The position numbers and the translations under genes are program-made. DNA of 64,000 nt from Vibrio vulnificus NBRC 15645 = ATCC 27562 (GTDB lineage Bacteria > Pseudomonadota > Gammaproteobacteria > Enterobacterales > Vibrionaceae), in NCBI RefSeq assembly GCF_002224265.1, contig NZ_CP012881.1, positions 1,178,001-1,242,000 on the forward strand, read 5' to 3'. Below, in pieces: positions 21,404-29,750 of the stretch. The notes beneath the pieces are model-generated. The model saw only the letters and a list, made by a program, of their open reading frames with translations, did no database searches and was not told the DNA's origin. The stretch's first letter is position 1. Each line of letters begins with the position of its first letter.

Positions 21404-21681
21404 CCATGCCTTTTGGCATTCCTTGTTTGGCTCACTCGAAGGCGAGTTCCTCTCACCTCAGCTGGCCATTCTATTTGTCGTTGACTCATTAGCGTTCACT
21501 AATGAATGAAAAAAGCATACCTCAGAGTGATAGAGAGTTAAACTCATTAACGCCATTTTTGTTAAAAAAATGTTATTTGTAGCCAGATATTTTTGCCAAC
21601 AGCGTATTATACTCAGCCAGCACAAGATAAAATGCACTCCGCTCTTAATGAACGGAGTTTAAGAAACATAAGGATAAATCG
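21404..21681. promoter_or_regulatory. Divergent ytfK/ytfJ intergenic region
   Basis: A 278-bp AT-rich gap without a supported gene. Close to ytfJ it contains a GCGTATTATACTC -10-like stretch (about 21600-21612) and an ACTCCG...CGGAGT hairpin (21636-21658) in the predicted leader. AAGGA precedes the ytfJ ATG. Confidence 0.45.
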
Positions 21682-22233
21682 ATGAAACGAAAGACTCTCC
21701 TCACACTGGCACTGCTTAGTGCTTCTTTTGGCGTAGCAGCACACAACCTCTCTCTAGGCAACCCAGTCCCTAGCGTTAGTGTGGCTTCGTATGGCGAAAT
21801 TGTGCTGCAAGGAAAAGGCACTGCATTTCAACCTTGGGCTTCTTCACAAATGCTCGGTAAAGTTCGCGTGATTCAAGCTATTGCGGGTCGCAGCAGCTCA
21901 AAAGAGATGAATGCGCCTCTGATGCAAGCCATTACTGCCGCACAGTTTTCAGCGGATCATTACCAAACCACCACCATCATCAATCAAGATGACGCGATTT
22001 GGGGCACAGGATCGTTTGTCAAATCTTCGGCGCAAGACAGCAAGAAAGAGTTCCCTTGGTCATCAATGGTGTTAGACGAAAATGGTGTGGTGGCCAGCAG
22101 TTGGCAACTGGATAAAGAGAGCTCTGCGATCATCGTACAAGACAAGCAAGGCAAAGTGCTGTTTGTCAAAGAAGGGGCACTTTCAAGCGATGACATCACT
22201 CAAGTCCTTGAGTTAATCAAAGCTAACATTTAA
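21682..22233 (+). CDS. ytfJ: YtfJ-family periplasmic protein
   Basis: A 183-residue exported protein of the YtfJ family with a thioredoxin-like fold. The signal peptide MKRKTLLTLALLSASFGVAA is likely cut before HNLSLG. The conserved segment GKVRVIQAIAGRSSSKEMNAPLM replaces a classical CxxC, so redox activity is not expected. Function is unknown. It lies at the ytfK/msrA locus as in E. coli, ending in a clear terminator. Confidence 0.9.
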   Translation: MKRKTLLTLALLSASFGVAAHNLSLGNPVPSVSVASYGEIVLQGKGTAFQPWASSQMLGKVRVIQAIAGRSSSKEMNAPLMQAITAAQFSADHYQTTTIINQDDAIWGTGSFVKSSAQDSKKEFPWSSMVLDENGVVASSWQLDKESSAIIVQDKQGKVLFVKEGALSSDDITQVLELIKANI

Positions 22234-22251
22234 TTGCTTTTCTTCATCAAT

Positions 22252-22288
22252 AAAACCCATACACTCCATCGGTATGGGTTTTATTTTT
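22252..22288 (+). terminator. Rho-independent terminator after ytfJ
   Basis: AAAACCCATAC pairs with GTATGGGTTTT, with ATTTTTT following. Confidence 0.92.
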
Positions 22289-22332
22289 TGTACGCTTTTT
22301 GACAAAAAGAGTGAACTTTGCGGCTGAATAAC

Positions 22333-22347
22333 TGTTATATTGTAACA
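22333..22347 (+). promoter_or_regulatory. Putative Zur operator of the zinc-uptake locus
   Basis: TGTTATATTGTAACA is a near-symmetric element with TGTTA/TAACA half-sites like the gammaproteobacterial Zur consensus (TGTTATANTATAACA). It lies 24 bp upstream of the first gene of a zinc-acquisition operon, as expected for zinc-dependent repression. Confidence 0.7.
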
Positions 22348-22370
22348 CTTTCAAATATCTCAATCGGTTT

Positions 22371-22664
22371 ATGCAACACAATCTTAGCCTCCCTTTCATG
22401 ACTTTGCGCCACACTGCGATCTTTGCGGTGGTACTCAGCGTGTTTTTGAGCTTTGCCAGCATTGCCCATGACTTTGATTTTAATGCCGAGCACCACAACA
22501 GCCATCACTGCCAACTGTTTGCCAATGCCCATCATGGTGTTAACCAAGCAGCGATTAGCGTCCCCGTTTTGGTGCCCAAATACGCACAACCGCAATCCGT
22601 CACAGCGATTGCCCCTTATCAACCAACCAGTGCCTATTTGGCGCGTTCTCCTCCCTTCAACTAA
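22371..22664 (+). CDS. DUF2607 family protein of the zinc locus
   Basis: A 97-residue protein. Residues about 10-32 form a hydrophobic signal or anchor (FAVVLSVFLSFASIA). Just after it come clustered histidines and one cysteine (HDFDFNAEHHNSHHCQLFANAHH), which suggests a periplasmic metal-binding segment. It is the first gene after the Zur-like site. No good ribosome-binding site precedes the ATG at 22371, and the ATG at 22398 is an alternative start. Its role in zinc handling is inferred from histidines and context. Confidence 0.75.
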   Translation: MQHNLSLPFMTLRHTAIFAVVLSVFLSFASIAHDFDFNAEHHNSHHCQLFANAHHGVNQAAISVPVLVPKYAQPQSVTAIAPYQPTSAYLARSPPFN

Positions 22665-22709
22665 ATATGTCTATAAGTATTTCAATTTAGTTTATTAAGG
22701 ATTAGAACC

Positions 22710-23399
22710 ATGCTACGCAAAACTTCTCTCGCCATTTTGGTTGGGCTTTCTTTTTCCGCTCTCGCGTCTGCGCAAGAGGGCTTTCGTCAACACGATGCTC
22801 ACGTACACGGTCAGGTCGAATTTAATATCGCCCAAGACGGCCATGATCTTCTGCTCGAAATCACCGCTCCGGGGGCCGATGTCGTCGGTTTTGAACACGC
22901 TCCAGAAAATACAGAACAAGAAAATCAACTTAAGGCCGCAGTAGAAAAACTCTCTCAAGCCGACTTGATGGTTCAAATCAATGGAGCCGCCAAATGCACG
23001 ATTGAGAATGTATCGGTGACACACACCTTAGGTGGTGAAGAGCACGATGGCCATGAGCATCATGATGACCATAAACACCATGATGACCACGAACATCATG
23101 ATGACCACAAACACCATGACGACCACGAACATCATGATGACCACGAACATCATGATGACCACAAACACCATGACGACCACGAACATCATGATGACCACGG
23201 ACATGAGCACGATGGTCATGGTGCTTTTACCGTCGAGTACCAATATCACTGCGACAATGTGGCTGCATTGAATAAACTTGAAACCGATTGGTTTAAGCAA
23301 TTCCCTGCGACTCAAGCGATTCAGGCCAATGTTCTAACGGACAAAGTACAAAGTGCCCTTGCCTTGTCGCCAGCACACAGCACCGTCTCATTGAAATAA
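22710..23399 (+). CDS. zrgA: Zinc uptake protein ZrgA (DUF2796)
   Basis: A 229-residue periplasmic protein. The signal peptide ends at ALASAQEG. The N-terminal DUF2796 domain begins with RQHDAHVHGQVEFNIAQDG. Residues about 112-172 are a histidine/aspartate-rich tract built on the hexamer HHDDH(K/E), likely a zinc-binding loop. A C-terminal domain with YQYHCDNV follows. In Vibrio the zrg genes form a secondary, Zur-regulated zinc importer. The ATPase, permease and DUF3299 genes follow directly. Confidence 0.9.
   Translation: MLRKTSLAILVGLSFSALASAQEGFRQHDAHVHGQVEFNIAQDGHDLLLEITAPGADVVGFEHAPENTEQENQLKAAVEKLSQADLMVQINGAAKCTIENVSVTHTLGGEEHDGHEHHDDHKHHDDHEHHDDHKHHDDHEHHDDHEHHDDHKHHDDHEHHDDHGHEHDGHGAFTVEYQYHCDNVAALNKLETDWFKQFPATQAIQANVLTDKVQSALALSPAHSTVSLK
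23058..23201 (+). repeat. 18-bp coding tandem repeat in zrgA
   Basis: Eight tandem 18-bp units, each encoding HHDDH plus K, E or G, with third-base differences (CAT/CAC, GAT/GAC). Unit number could vary by slippage without breaking the frame. Confidence 0.95.
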
Positions 23400-23465
23400 C
23401 GGCTAAGCTCAGCAGGTAAGTGGTTACTTACCTGCTATTCTTCTCCACTCAATAGGGTAAATGTT

Positions 23466-24170
23466 ATGGTGAACACTTCGCCTGCGGTCATTGAACTACA
23501 GCAAGTCTCTTTTACGTGGAAAGAGGCTACCCAGCCTATCCTGCAGATACCGCATTTTTCCGTTGCTCGCGGTGAGCATGTTTTTATTAAGGGCCCTAGT
23601 GGTTGTGGCAAGTCCACACTGCTGAGTCTATTAACCGGCATCAACCAAGTACAATCTGGTCAACTCACGATTCTCGGTACAGAACTGGCCGCACTGTCTC
23701 CCAGTCAACGAGATAAGTTTCGCGCTGACAATATCGGTTATATCTTCCAGCAATTTAATCTGTTGCCATACCTCAATGTCTTAGAGAACGTTTTGCTGCC
23801 TTGCCAGTTCTCTCGCACACGCGCAACCCATGTGGAAGGCGATGCCCAAGCGAAAGCGGCGCAGTTGCTTACTCGCCTCCATTTACCGCAATCGCTGCAT
23901 CTCAAATCGGTCAGTGAACTGAGTATCGGGCAACAACAACGCGTTGCGGCGGCACGCGCCTTAATCGGTGCGCCTGCTCTAGTGATTGCTGACGAACCAA
24001 CGTCAGCACTGGATTTCGACAATCGCAGCGCCTTTATCGAACTGCTGATGGAACAAGCCAACGCTGCCAATGCCACCTTGGTGTTTGTCAGTCACGATCC
24101 CACCTTGGAACGTCTTTTTGACCGTACAGTGGATCTGCGTCAACTCAACCAAGCAGGAGAAGCCTTATGA
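23466..24170 (+). CDS. ABC transporter ATP-binding protein of the zinc locus
   Basis: A 234-residue LolD/MacB-type ATPase. Walker A is GPSGCGKST (43-51), the Q-loop is in NIGYIFQQFNLLPYLNVLENV, the signature is LSIGQQQRVAAARAL, Walker B is ALVIADEPTSALD, and the H-loop is VFVSHD. It overlaps the permease gene by 4 bp. In this operon it belongs to the zrg zinc-uptake system, although the subfamily generally drives mechanotransmission rather than channel import. Which zrg letter it carries I do not state. Confidence 0.93.
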   Translation: MVNTSPAVIELQQVSFTWKEATQPILQIPHFSVARGEHVFIKGPSGCGKSTLLSLLTGINQVQSGQLTILGTELAALSPSQRDKFRADNIGYIFQQFNLLPYLNVLENVLLPCQFSRTRATHVEGDAQAKAAQLLTRLHLPQSLHLKSVSELSIGQQQRVAAARALIGAPALVIADEPTSALDFDNRSAFIELLMEQANAANATLVFVSHDPTLERLFDRTVDLRQLNQAGEAL

Positions 24171-25426
24171 GCGCAACGGTGACCTTAGCTTGGAAAAGCT
24201 TACGGAATCGCAAAGCCACCGCCTTTTTGACCGTGCTAACGGTGGCGATCTCGGTCATTCTGCTGTTGGGGGTCGAGAAAATTCGCACGCAAGCCAAAGA
24301 GAGTTTTGCCAATACCATTTCAGGCACCGATCTCATCGTCGGCGGGCGTTCTGGCCAAGTAAACCTCTTACTGTATTCGGTATTTCGCATCGGCAATGCC
24401 ACCAACAATATTGACTGGAAGAGCTATCAAGATTTTGCCAACCATCGTGCTGTAGCGTGGGCTATCCCGATCTCATTGGGTGATTCTCATAAAGGCTTTC
24501 GCGTGATGGGGACCAACCACAGCTACTTTGAACATTTCAAATATGGCAGTAAGCAACCACTCACGTTTTCTCAGGGCAAACCGTTCAATGGCTTGTTTGA
24601 GACGGTACTCGGTGCCGATGTGGCGAAACAACTGGGCTATCAGATCGGCAGTGAAATCATCATTGCTCACGGCATCAGTGACGTCGGTTTTAGCCGCCAT
24701 GACAATTTGCCATTTAAAGTGGTCGGCATCCTAGCGCCAACAGGCACCCCCGTCGACAAGACGGTACACGTTTCACTTGAAGCTATTGAAGCGATCCATG
24801 TTGGTTGGGAATCCGGCGCTCGACTCGGCCCCTCCCCCGATGCCACTCAATTGGAACAAAAACAATTTCAGCCCAAACAGATCACCGCGATGATGCTCGG
24901 GTTGAAATCGCGCATCCAAACCTTCGCACTGCAACGTGAAATCAACACCTACAATCAAGAGCCACTCAGCGCCATCATGCCTGGCGTGGCGCTGCATGAA
25001 CTATGGGGCATGATGTCTGTCGCCGAACAAGCCTTAATGGCCGTCTCGGTATTCGTTGTCATTGCCGGGTTGCTTGGCATGCTCAGCAGCTTGCTCACCA
25101 GCTTACAAGAGCGTCGCCGCGAGATGGCCATCCTACGTGCCATGGGAGCAAGGCCTCGTCATGTCTTCACGTTATTGATAAGCGAAGCCAGCTTACTGAC
25201 ACTGGCAGGTATCGTCACTGGGGTGACGGGGGTGTACGGATTACTTTCGATTGCGCAGCCAATCATTCAACAACAATACGGCATTAACATCACTATGACG
25301 GCGATTTCTCCTCATGAATGGATGTTACTCGCCTTTGTTCAAACTGCAGGCATCCTCATCGGTTTTATCCCTGCAATCAGAGCTTATAAACAATCACTCA
25401 GTGATGGAATGACCATAAGGATTTAA
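24167..25426 (+). CDS. FtsX/MacB-type ABC permease of the zinc locus
   Basis: A 419-residue permease. It has one N-terminal helix (about 15-37), a large periplasmic MacB_PCD-like domain (about 40-280), then three C-terminal helices of the FtsX domain, with the coupling motif SLQERRREMAILRAMGARPRHVF between them. The four-helix layout is that of mechanotransmission ABC proteins, so substrate would be handled in the periplasm. It partners the ATPase encoded just upstream, whose gene overlaps by 4 bp. Confidence 0.92.
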   Translation: MSATVTLAWKSLRNRKATAFLTVLTVAISVILLLGVEKIRTQAKESFANTISGTDLIVGGRSGQVNLLLYSVFRIGNATNNIDWKSYQDFANHRAVAWAIPISLGDSHKGFRVMGTNHSYFEHFKYGSKQPLTFSQGKPFNGLFETVLGADVAKQLGYQIGSEIIIAHGISDVGFSRHDNLPFKVVGILAPTGTPVDKTVHVSLEAIEAIHVGWESGARLGPSPDATQLEQKQFQPKQITAMMLGLKSRIQTFALQREINTYNQEPLSAIMPGVALHELWGMMSVAEQALMAVSVFVVIAGLLGMLSSLLTSLQERRREMAILRAMGARPRHVFTLLISEASLLTLAGIVTGVTGVYGLLSIAQPIIQQQYGINITMTAISPHEWMLLAFVQTAGILIGFIPAIRAYKQSLSDGMTIRI

Positions 25427-25430
25427 CGTC

Positions 25431-25928
25431 ATGAAACGTAGACTCACCCTGTTTTTAACGCTGATTTTTGCCGCTTGGCTGCCCGTGCAAGCCATCGCAC
25501 AGCAAGTCACCACTTTGGATTGGATCGATTTGGTCCCCAAGCAAGAACGTAAAATGTTCGACAGTGTTGGTATGCCCGCCGCCGATCACTCCGGTACGGC
25601 CGCCGCCCAATCCAAAGTTGGCGGCGTTCGCCCTGAACTCAATAACAAAAAAGTTAAGATCCCAGGCTTTGTGATTCCGCTTGAAGGGGATGCCAACAAA
25701 GTGACAGAGTTTCTGTTGGTGCCATACTTCGGTGCGTGTATTCACGTACCACCACCACCACCGAACCAAATTATTTATGTGAAGTTTCCAAAAGGCGCTC
25801 CCGTTCAGGAGCTGTGGGATGTGATTTATCTGGTGGGTACCTTAAAAACCGAAACCGTCAGCCATGAATTGGCAGAAACGGCTTATGTGATCGAAGGTGA
25901 TGCCATTGAACCTTATGACGACATGTAA
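25431..25928 (+). CDS. DUF3299 periplasmic protein of the zinc locus
   Basis: A 165-residue exported protein with signal peptide MKRRLTLFLTLIFAAWLPVQAIAQ. The conserved part KIPGFVIPLEGDANKVTEFLLVPYFGACIHVPPPPPNQIIYV is the DUF3299 hallmark, including a cysteine and a histidine close together (GACIHVPPPP) that could bind metal. It starts 4 bp after the permease stop and ends the zrg-type operon. The molecular function is unknown. Confidence 0.88.
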   Translation: MKRRLTLFLTLIFAAWLPVQAIAQQVTTLDWIDLVPKQERKMFDSVGMPAADHSGTAAAQSKVGGVRPELNNKKVKIPGFVIPLEGDANKVTEFLLVPYFGACIHVPPPPPNQIIYVKFPKGAPVQELWDVIYLVGTLKTETVSHELAETAYVIEGDAIEPYDDM

Positions 25929-25967
25929 TCACGATTAACATTTACACAACCTGTCAATCGTTCTCTC

Positions 25968-26072
25968 TCAAGCAATGAATTTAGATAAATAAATTAACGT
26001 TGCTAGGTAAGCCACCAAGAGTAGCGCGATTGATAGGTGCTTTTTCAGCTTATTCTCTCCGAAGTACTTCAT
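25968..26072 (-). CDS. Predicted 34-residue single-pass membrane peptide
   Basis: A small frame on the minus strand reads MKYFGENKLKKHLSIALL followed by LVAYLATLIYLSKFIA. Residues about 13-30 form one hydrophobic helix, preceded by a basic segment (KLKKH), consistent with an N-in inner-membrane peptide. A strong GAGGAAA Shine-Dalgarno lies 5 nt upstream of the ATG. It is convergent with the DUF3299 gene, in a gap otherwise without genes. I do not recognise a family, and expression is unproven. Confidence 0.6.
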   Translation of the reverse strand: MKYFGENKLKKHLSIALLLVAYLATLIYLSKFIA

Positions 26073-26276
26073 AGTTTCCTCACAAAACAACGCAACAATT
26101 TTAACAACTTATTATCATTTGGCATAGCCTATTACACGGTTAATTTGCGATTTTCTCCGCGAACAGGGCAATATCTCGCCATGAACCAGCAGAGTGTGAG
26201 GCGTGAATCTTGCAGTCTGCTTCTGATTGCAGGTACATTGAGAGCTTAGCCAGCGAAAAGATGAAAGGAAAAACCC
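26073..26276. other. Divergent gap upstream of the TIGR03899 gene
   Basis: About 200 AT-rich bases upstream of both the small minus-strand peptide gene and the plus-strand TIGR03899 gene. AAAGGAAAAACCC precedes the latter. No other gene or clear operator is seen. Confidence 0.5.
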
Positions 26277-27179
26277 ATGGCGGATAGCAGACCTCCCGTC
26301 GTCATTGACGTGGAACCCGAAACCAAAAGCGGCGGTTATCAGGAGAAAAAGTCCAGCTATATCAAAGACAGCGCAAGTCGAATCCAAACCATAGCGCAAA
26401 CCTATGGCCTCGATGCACTGTTGCAAAAAGATCCGCCAGCCAAAAATGCCCTAGAGCGGGCCATGTTTCGTGAAGAGCAACGCAAAGAACAGCGACAAAA
26501 AAACCTAGAGCAGATCCTCAAGCTGGCGCATGTATCATGCAAAGATGAAACGGCTGGTGAGCCAGATCAAGATTGGCTCTACCGCTTCTTCGACATGGCG
26601 CAAGAGATCCACAACAGTGCCATGCAAAAACTGTGGGCACAGGTACTTAAACGCGAAGTGACCAATCCAGGTTCAACGTCGATGAAAGCGCTGAAAGTGC
26701 TACAAGACATGACGCCGAAGGAAGCGCACACACTGCAACGCGCCGCCTCGCTTGCCTGCAGCTTTGGTGGTGACGCCAGCCGTAAATTACTCATTGGCTT
26801 TCGTGCACAAGGCGGACTGTTCAGCTTTGGGAAGCGGGACACCACCAGCAACATTAATATTGGCAGCTTCCAACTTCCCTTTTCCAGTCTACTGGTTTTG
26901 ATTGAATTAGGGCTGCTGCACGGAACTGAGCTTGAGTCGGGTGAAATTGAACAGCAAACACCGCTCATGCTCACTTATCAAGGCAAAAATTTGCAGTTGA
27001 ATGCCACATCTAAAGGCGTGCGTTTGCTTTATTACCGTTTTACTCCAACAGGGAATGAGTTGTGTAAGTTGCTTGGCAACAAACCGAATAACTCGTATTA
27101 CGATCAATTGGTTGCGCTACTCAATCAAAAATTTACCGTACAAACTGACGCGCAAAGTAGCATCCATCACACCGTGTAA
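26277..27179 (+). CDS. TIGR03899 family protein
   Basis: A 300-residue soluble protein common in Vibrio and relatives, of unknown function. No signal peptide. Residues about 55-100 are a charged helical stretch (REEQRKEQRQKNLEQILKLAH), followed by the DUF2806-like core (DQDWLYRFFDMAQEIHNSAMQKLWAQVLKREVTNPGS ... LKVLQDMTPKEAHTLQRAASLAC). The C-terminal half contains a predicted beta-rich part (STSKGVRLLYYRFTPTGNELCKLL). It is convergent with cysC. Confidence 0.85.
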   Translation: MADSRPPVVIDVEPETKSGGYQEKKSSYIKDSASRIQTIAQTYGLDALLQKDPPAKNALERAMFREEQRKEQRQKNLEQILKLAHVSCKDETAGEPDQDWLYRFFDMAQEIHNSAMQKLWAQVLKREVTNPGSTSMKALKVLQDMTPKEAHTLQRAASLACSFGGDASRKLLIGFRAQGGLFSFGKRDTTSNINIGSFQLPFSSLLVLIELGLLHGTELESGEIEQQTPLMLTYQGKNLQLNATSKGVRLLYYRFTPTGNELCKLLGNKPNNSYYDQLVALLNQKFTVQTDAQSSIHHTV

Positions 27180-27248
27180 AATCGACGCGAAAATTGCCAG
27201 CACGGTAATAACGTCATGCGATCCACATAAAATGAATCACAATAAAAA

Positions 27249-27276
27249 AGTGAGTCTCGCGCTGCGACACTCACTT
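27249..27276. terminator. Terminator between the TIGR03899 gene and cysC
   Basis: AAGTGAGT and CGC arms pair with GCG and ACTCACTT. Read on the minus strand the stem is followed by TTTTTT, so it best serves the cys operon, and it may also work weakly on the plus strand. Confidence 0.85.
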
Positions 27277-27306
27277 CTTGTCATACAAAAAATTCAGATA
27301 AGAGTA

Positions 27307-27930
27307 CTAACGTGGGGAAATCACACCACGCAGCGTAAGTTGCTCCACCAGTAAATCCACCAGCGCTTCAATGCCTTTTTCTCCTGCAGGCAGGTCAATC
27401 TCTGGATTGAGCGGTACCTCATATTCAGAGTCGATTCCCGTGAAGTTGGCAATTTCGCCTGCGCGTGCTTTTTTATACAGACCTTTTGGATCGCGTTGTT
27501 CGCACACTTCTAATGACGCATTGACGAAGACTTCAATAAACTCCCCTTCCGGCAATAAATCACGCACCAACTGACGCTCAGCACGGTGAGGAGAAATAAA
27601 TGCCGTCAACACGATCAATCCTGCATCGGCCATCAACTTAGCTAACTCACCGATACGGCGAATGTTTTCACGACGATCTTGCGTCGAAAAACCAAGATCA
27701 CTGCACAAACCGTGGCGTACGTTGTCTCCATCCAATAAATAAGTATGGAAACCTTGCTCAGCAAGCCGATTTTCCAGCGCACCAGCCACTGTCGATTTGC
27801 CCGCACCAGACAACCCTGTAAACCAAAGCACGGCTGGCTTTTGCTGTTTTAAATCTGCGCGCTGCATTTTAGTCACAGCATGTTGATGCCAAACGACATT
27901 TTCATCTTTTTGCGCGATAACGCTGCTCAT
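27307..27930 (-). CDS. cysC: Adenylylsulfate kinase CysC
   Basis: A 207-residue APS kinase that phosphorylates APS to PAPS in sulfate assimilation. The P-loop is GLSGAGKS (39-46). Conserved [18 protein letters not shown] and the lid segment [13 protein letters not shown] are seen, as is [14 protein letters not shown]. It is the last gene of a five-gene operon and starts 12 bp after the permease stop. Confidence 0.97.
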   Translation of the reverse strand: MSSVIAQKDENVVWHQHAVTKMQRADLKQQKPAVLWFTGLSGAGKSTVAGALENRLAEQGFHTYLLDGDNVRHGLCSDLGFSTQDRRENIRRIGELAKLMADAGLIVLTAFISPHRAERQLVRDLLPEGEFIEVFVNASLEVCEQRDPKGLYKKARAGEIANFTGIDSEYEVPLNPEIDLPAGEKGIEALVDLLVEQLTLRGVISPR

Positions 27931-27942
27931 AGAAAATCCTTT

Positions 27943-29667
27943 TTAAAACGGGAAGAAAATCGGAATCAAAGTCAACACGAGCACCGAATACACCAAAGAG
28001 ATCGGCACACCAATTTTCAAATAATCCAACAAACGATAATTCCCCACGCTGTACACCAGCAAGTTGGTTTGATACCCGTAGGGTGAAATAAAACTGGCAC
28101 TGGCACCAAACAACACCGCCATGATAAACGGCATCGGATCAACGCCATAACCCAGCGCCATGCTATAGCCCAGCGGAAAGGCAAGAGCCGCAGCGGCATT
28201 GTTGGTCACCAGTTCCGTGAGGATCAAAGTGACAAAGTAGGTGGCCACCAAAGCACCAAACACACCCCAGCCATTGAAGGCTTCAATGAACATACCGCCC
28301 ATACGCTCTGAAAAACCAGAGCTGATCATCAACTGCGCAATCGACAGCGCCGAGCCAACAATCACCACAATATCAATCGGAAAACGTCGTCTTAGCTCAT
28401 TGAGTTGCACAATACCAAAAACCACTAGAGCCAGGAGATACAGTGCCAAGCCTTTAATAATGGGCACTAACCCCGTCAGTGCCGCAGCAATCACCGCCAT
28501 AAAGCCGAGCAACACCAACGTTGATTTGTGGCTGTCCAAACGGGCGCTGGAATCCAAATCGTTCATCAGCACAAACTCTTTACGATGTGCCTGCCGCTCC
28601 GCTTCAAATCGCTTACCCGGCACTACCACTAAGGTATCGCCAGCCGCTAGGGTAATATTGCCTAAGCCCCCTTCGAGACGTTCATGGCCACGACGAATCG
28701 CCACCACCACCGCATCAAACCGGTCACGAAAACGGCTCGATTTGAGGGTTTTGTTGCAGAAAGTTGCTGAGGAACTCACCACCACTTCAACAAAGTTCTG
28801 CCCATTCAGATGCTGCTGGCCAAACAAGGTTAAACCGGGAATCTCTTGCAACGTCGAGACGCTATCAACCTCACCACAAAACAACAAACGATCTTTGGCT
28901 TGCAGAACAAAATCAGGCCCAACGGAAGGCACCGTTTGCCCATCACGAATCACCTCTGCCAAAAACAGCTTACGCAAAGCACGTAGATTGTTCTCGGTGA
29001 TGCTACGCCCCACCAGCGGTGAACCGGGTTCAACCGCGGCTTCTAGGAAATACGGTAACTCATCTTGACCTTGGTCATCGTAATCGGGTAGCAAATAACT
29101 GAGAGGGATCAGCACCAATACCCCGCCAATCACGATCGCCAAACCAATCAACGTTGGGGTAAAGAAACTGAGACTGGGTAGTCCTGCATCTTCGACGAAA
29201 CTGTTGATGATCAAATTGGTAGACGTGCCAATTAATGTCAGTGTGCCACCAAAAATCGCTGCATAAGAAAGCGGAATCAACAGCTTAGAAGGCGCATGTT
29301 GACGATTGCGTTTGATAGCCCCAATCAACGACACTACCACCGCGGTATTATTGGTAAACGAAGAGAGGAAGGCCGTGGAAAAACCCAGTTTTGCCACCAC
29401 CGTCAACAATCTGCCTTCCGAAATACTGCGACTGACCCAACTGATCAAACGCGTCTTTTCCAGCGCAGTCGAAGCGAGAATCAGCAGCACTAAGGTCAAT
29501 AAGGATGAGTTGGTGAAGTTCGCCGCAATCGCAGTGAGATCACTCATTCCAGCCATAAATGCCGCAAACGCCGCACCAGCAAAAATATAGCTTGGTTTGA
29601 TTTTCGTGACGAGCAAACAGGTGATGATGCCCAGCAACAACGCCAATACAAATCCTTGCTCCCACAT
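27943..29667 (-). CDS. SLC13-family permease with TrkA-C domains, probable sulfate importer
   Basis: A 574-residue transporter. Two membrane halves (about residues 1-195 and 385-574) carry the SLC13/CitMHS fold with the SFTNNTAVV and VTNNAAAALAFPLG substrate motifs. Between them lie two RCK_C/TrkA-C domains (about 210-290 and 300-375), for example LFLAEVIRDGQTVPS. Its place between cysN and cysC strongly suggests sulfate uptake, replacing or adding to a CysTWA importer. The substrate is inferred from context. Confidence 0.88.
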   Translation of the reverse strand: MWEQGFVLALLLGIITCLLVTKIKPSYIFAGAAFAAFMAGMSDLTAIAANFTNSSLLTLVLLILASTALEKTRLISWVSRSISEGRLLTVVAKLGFSTAFLSSFTNNTAVVVSLIGAIKRNRQHAPSKLLIPLSYAAIFGGTLTLIGTSTNLIINSFVEDAGLPSLSFFTPTLIGLAIVIGGVLVLIPLSYLLPDYDDQGQDELPYFLEAAVEPGSPLVGRSITENNLRALRKLFLAEVIRDGQTVPSVGPDFVLQAKDRLLFCGEVDSVSTLQEIPGLTLFGQQHLNGQNFVEVVVSSSATFCNKTLKSSRFRDRFDAVVVAIRRGHERLEGGLGNITLAAGDTLVVVPGKRFEAERQAHRKEFVLMNDLDSSARLDSHKSTLVLLGFMAVIAAALTGLVPIIKGLALYLLALVVFGIVQLNELRRRFPIDIVVIVGSALSIAQLMISSGFSERMGGMFIEAFNGWGVFGALVATYFVTLILTELVTNNAAAALAFPLGYSMALGYGVDPMPFIMAVLFGASASFISPYGYQTNLLVYSVGNYRLLDYLKIGVPISLVYSVLVLTLIPIFFPF

Positions 29668-29682
29668 ACTACATCCCCATAT

Positions 29683-29701
29683 GGGGGAGCCTCACTCCCC
29701 C
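29683..29701. other. GC-rich hairpin in the cysN-permease gap
   Basis: GGGGGAG pairs with CTCCCCC around CCTCA in the 83-bp gap between cysN and the permease gene. There is no U-tract. It could stabilise the upstream mRNA or set expression ratios inside the operon. Confidence 0.5.
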
Positions 29702-29750
29702 AGTTACAACAACGTCTGACTGACTCTACAAACTTCGGTATGACTCAGTG

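Noticed and set aside
22713..23315. Minus-strand frames across zrgA, including a Met/Val-rich 95-residue frame
   Set aside because: It is the complement of the His/Asp repeat (CAT read as ATG), which gives a false hydrophobic peptide.
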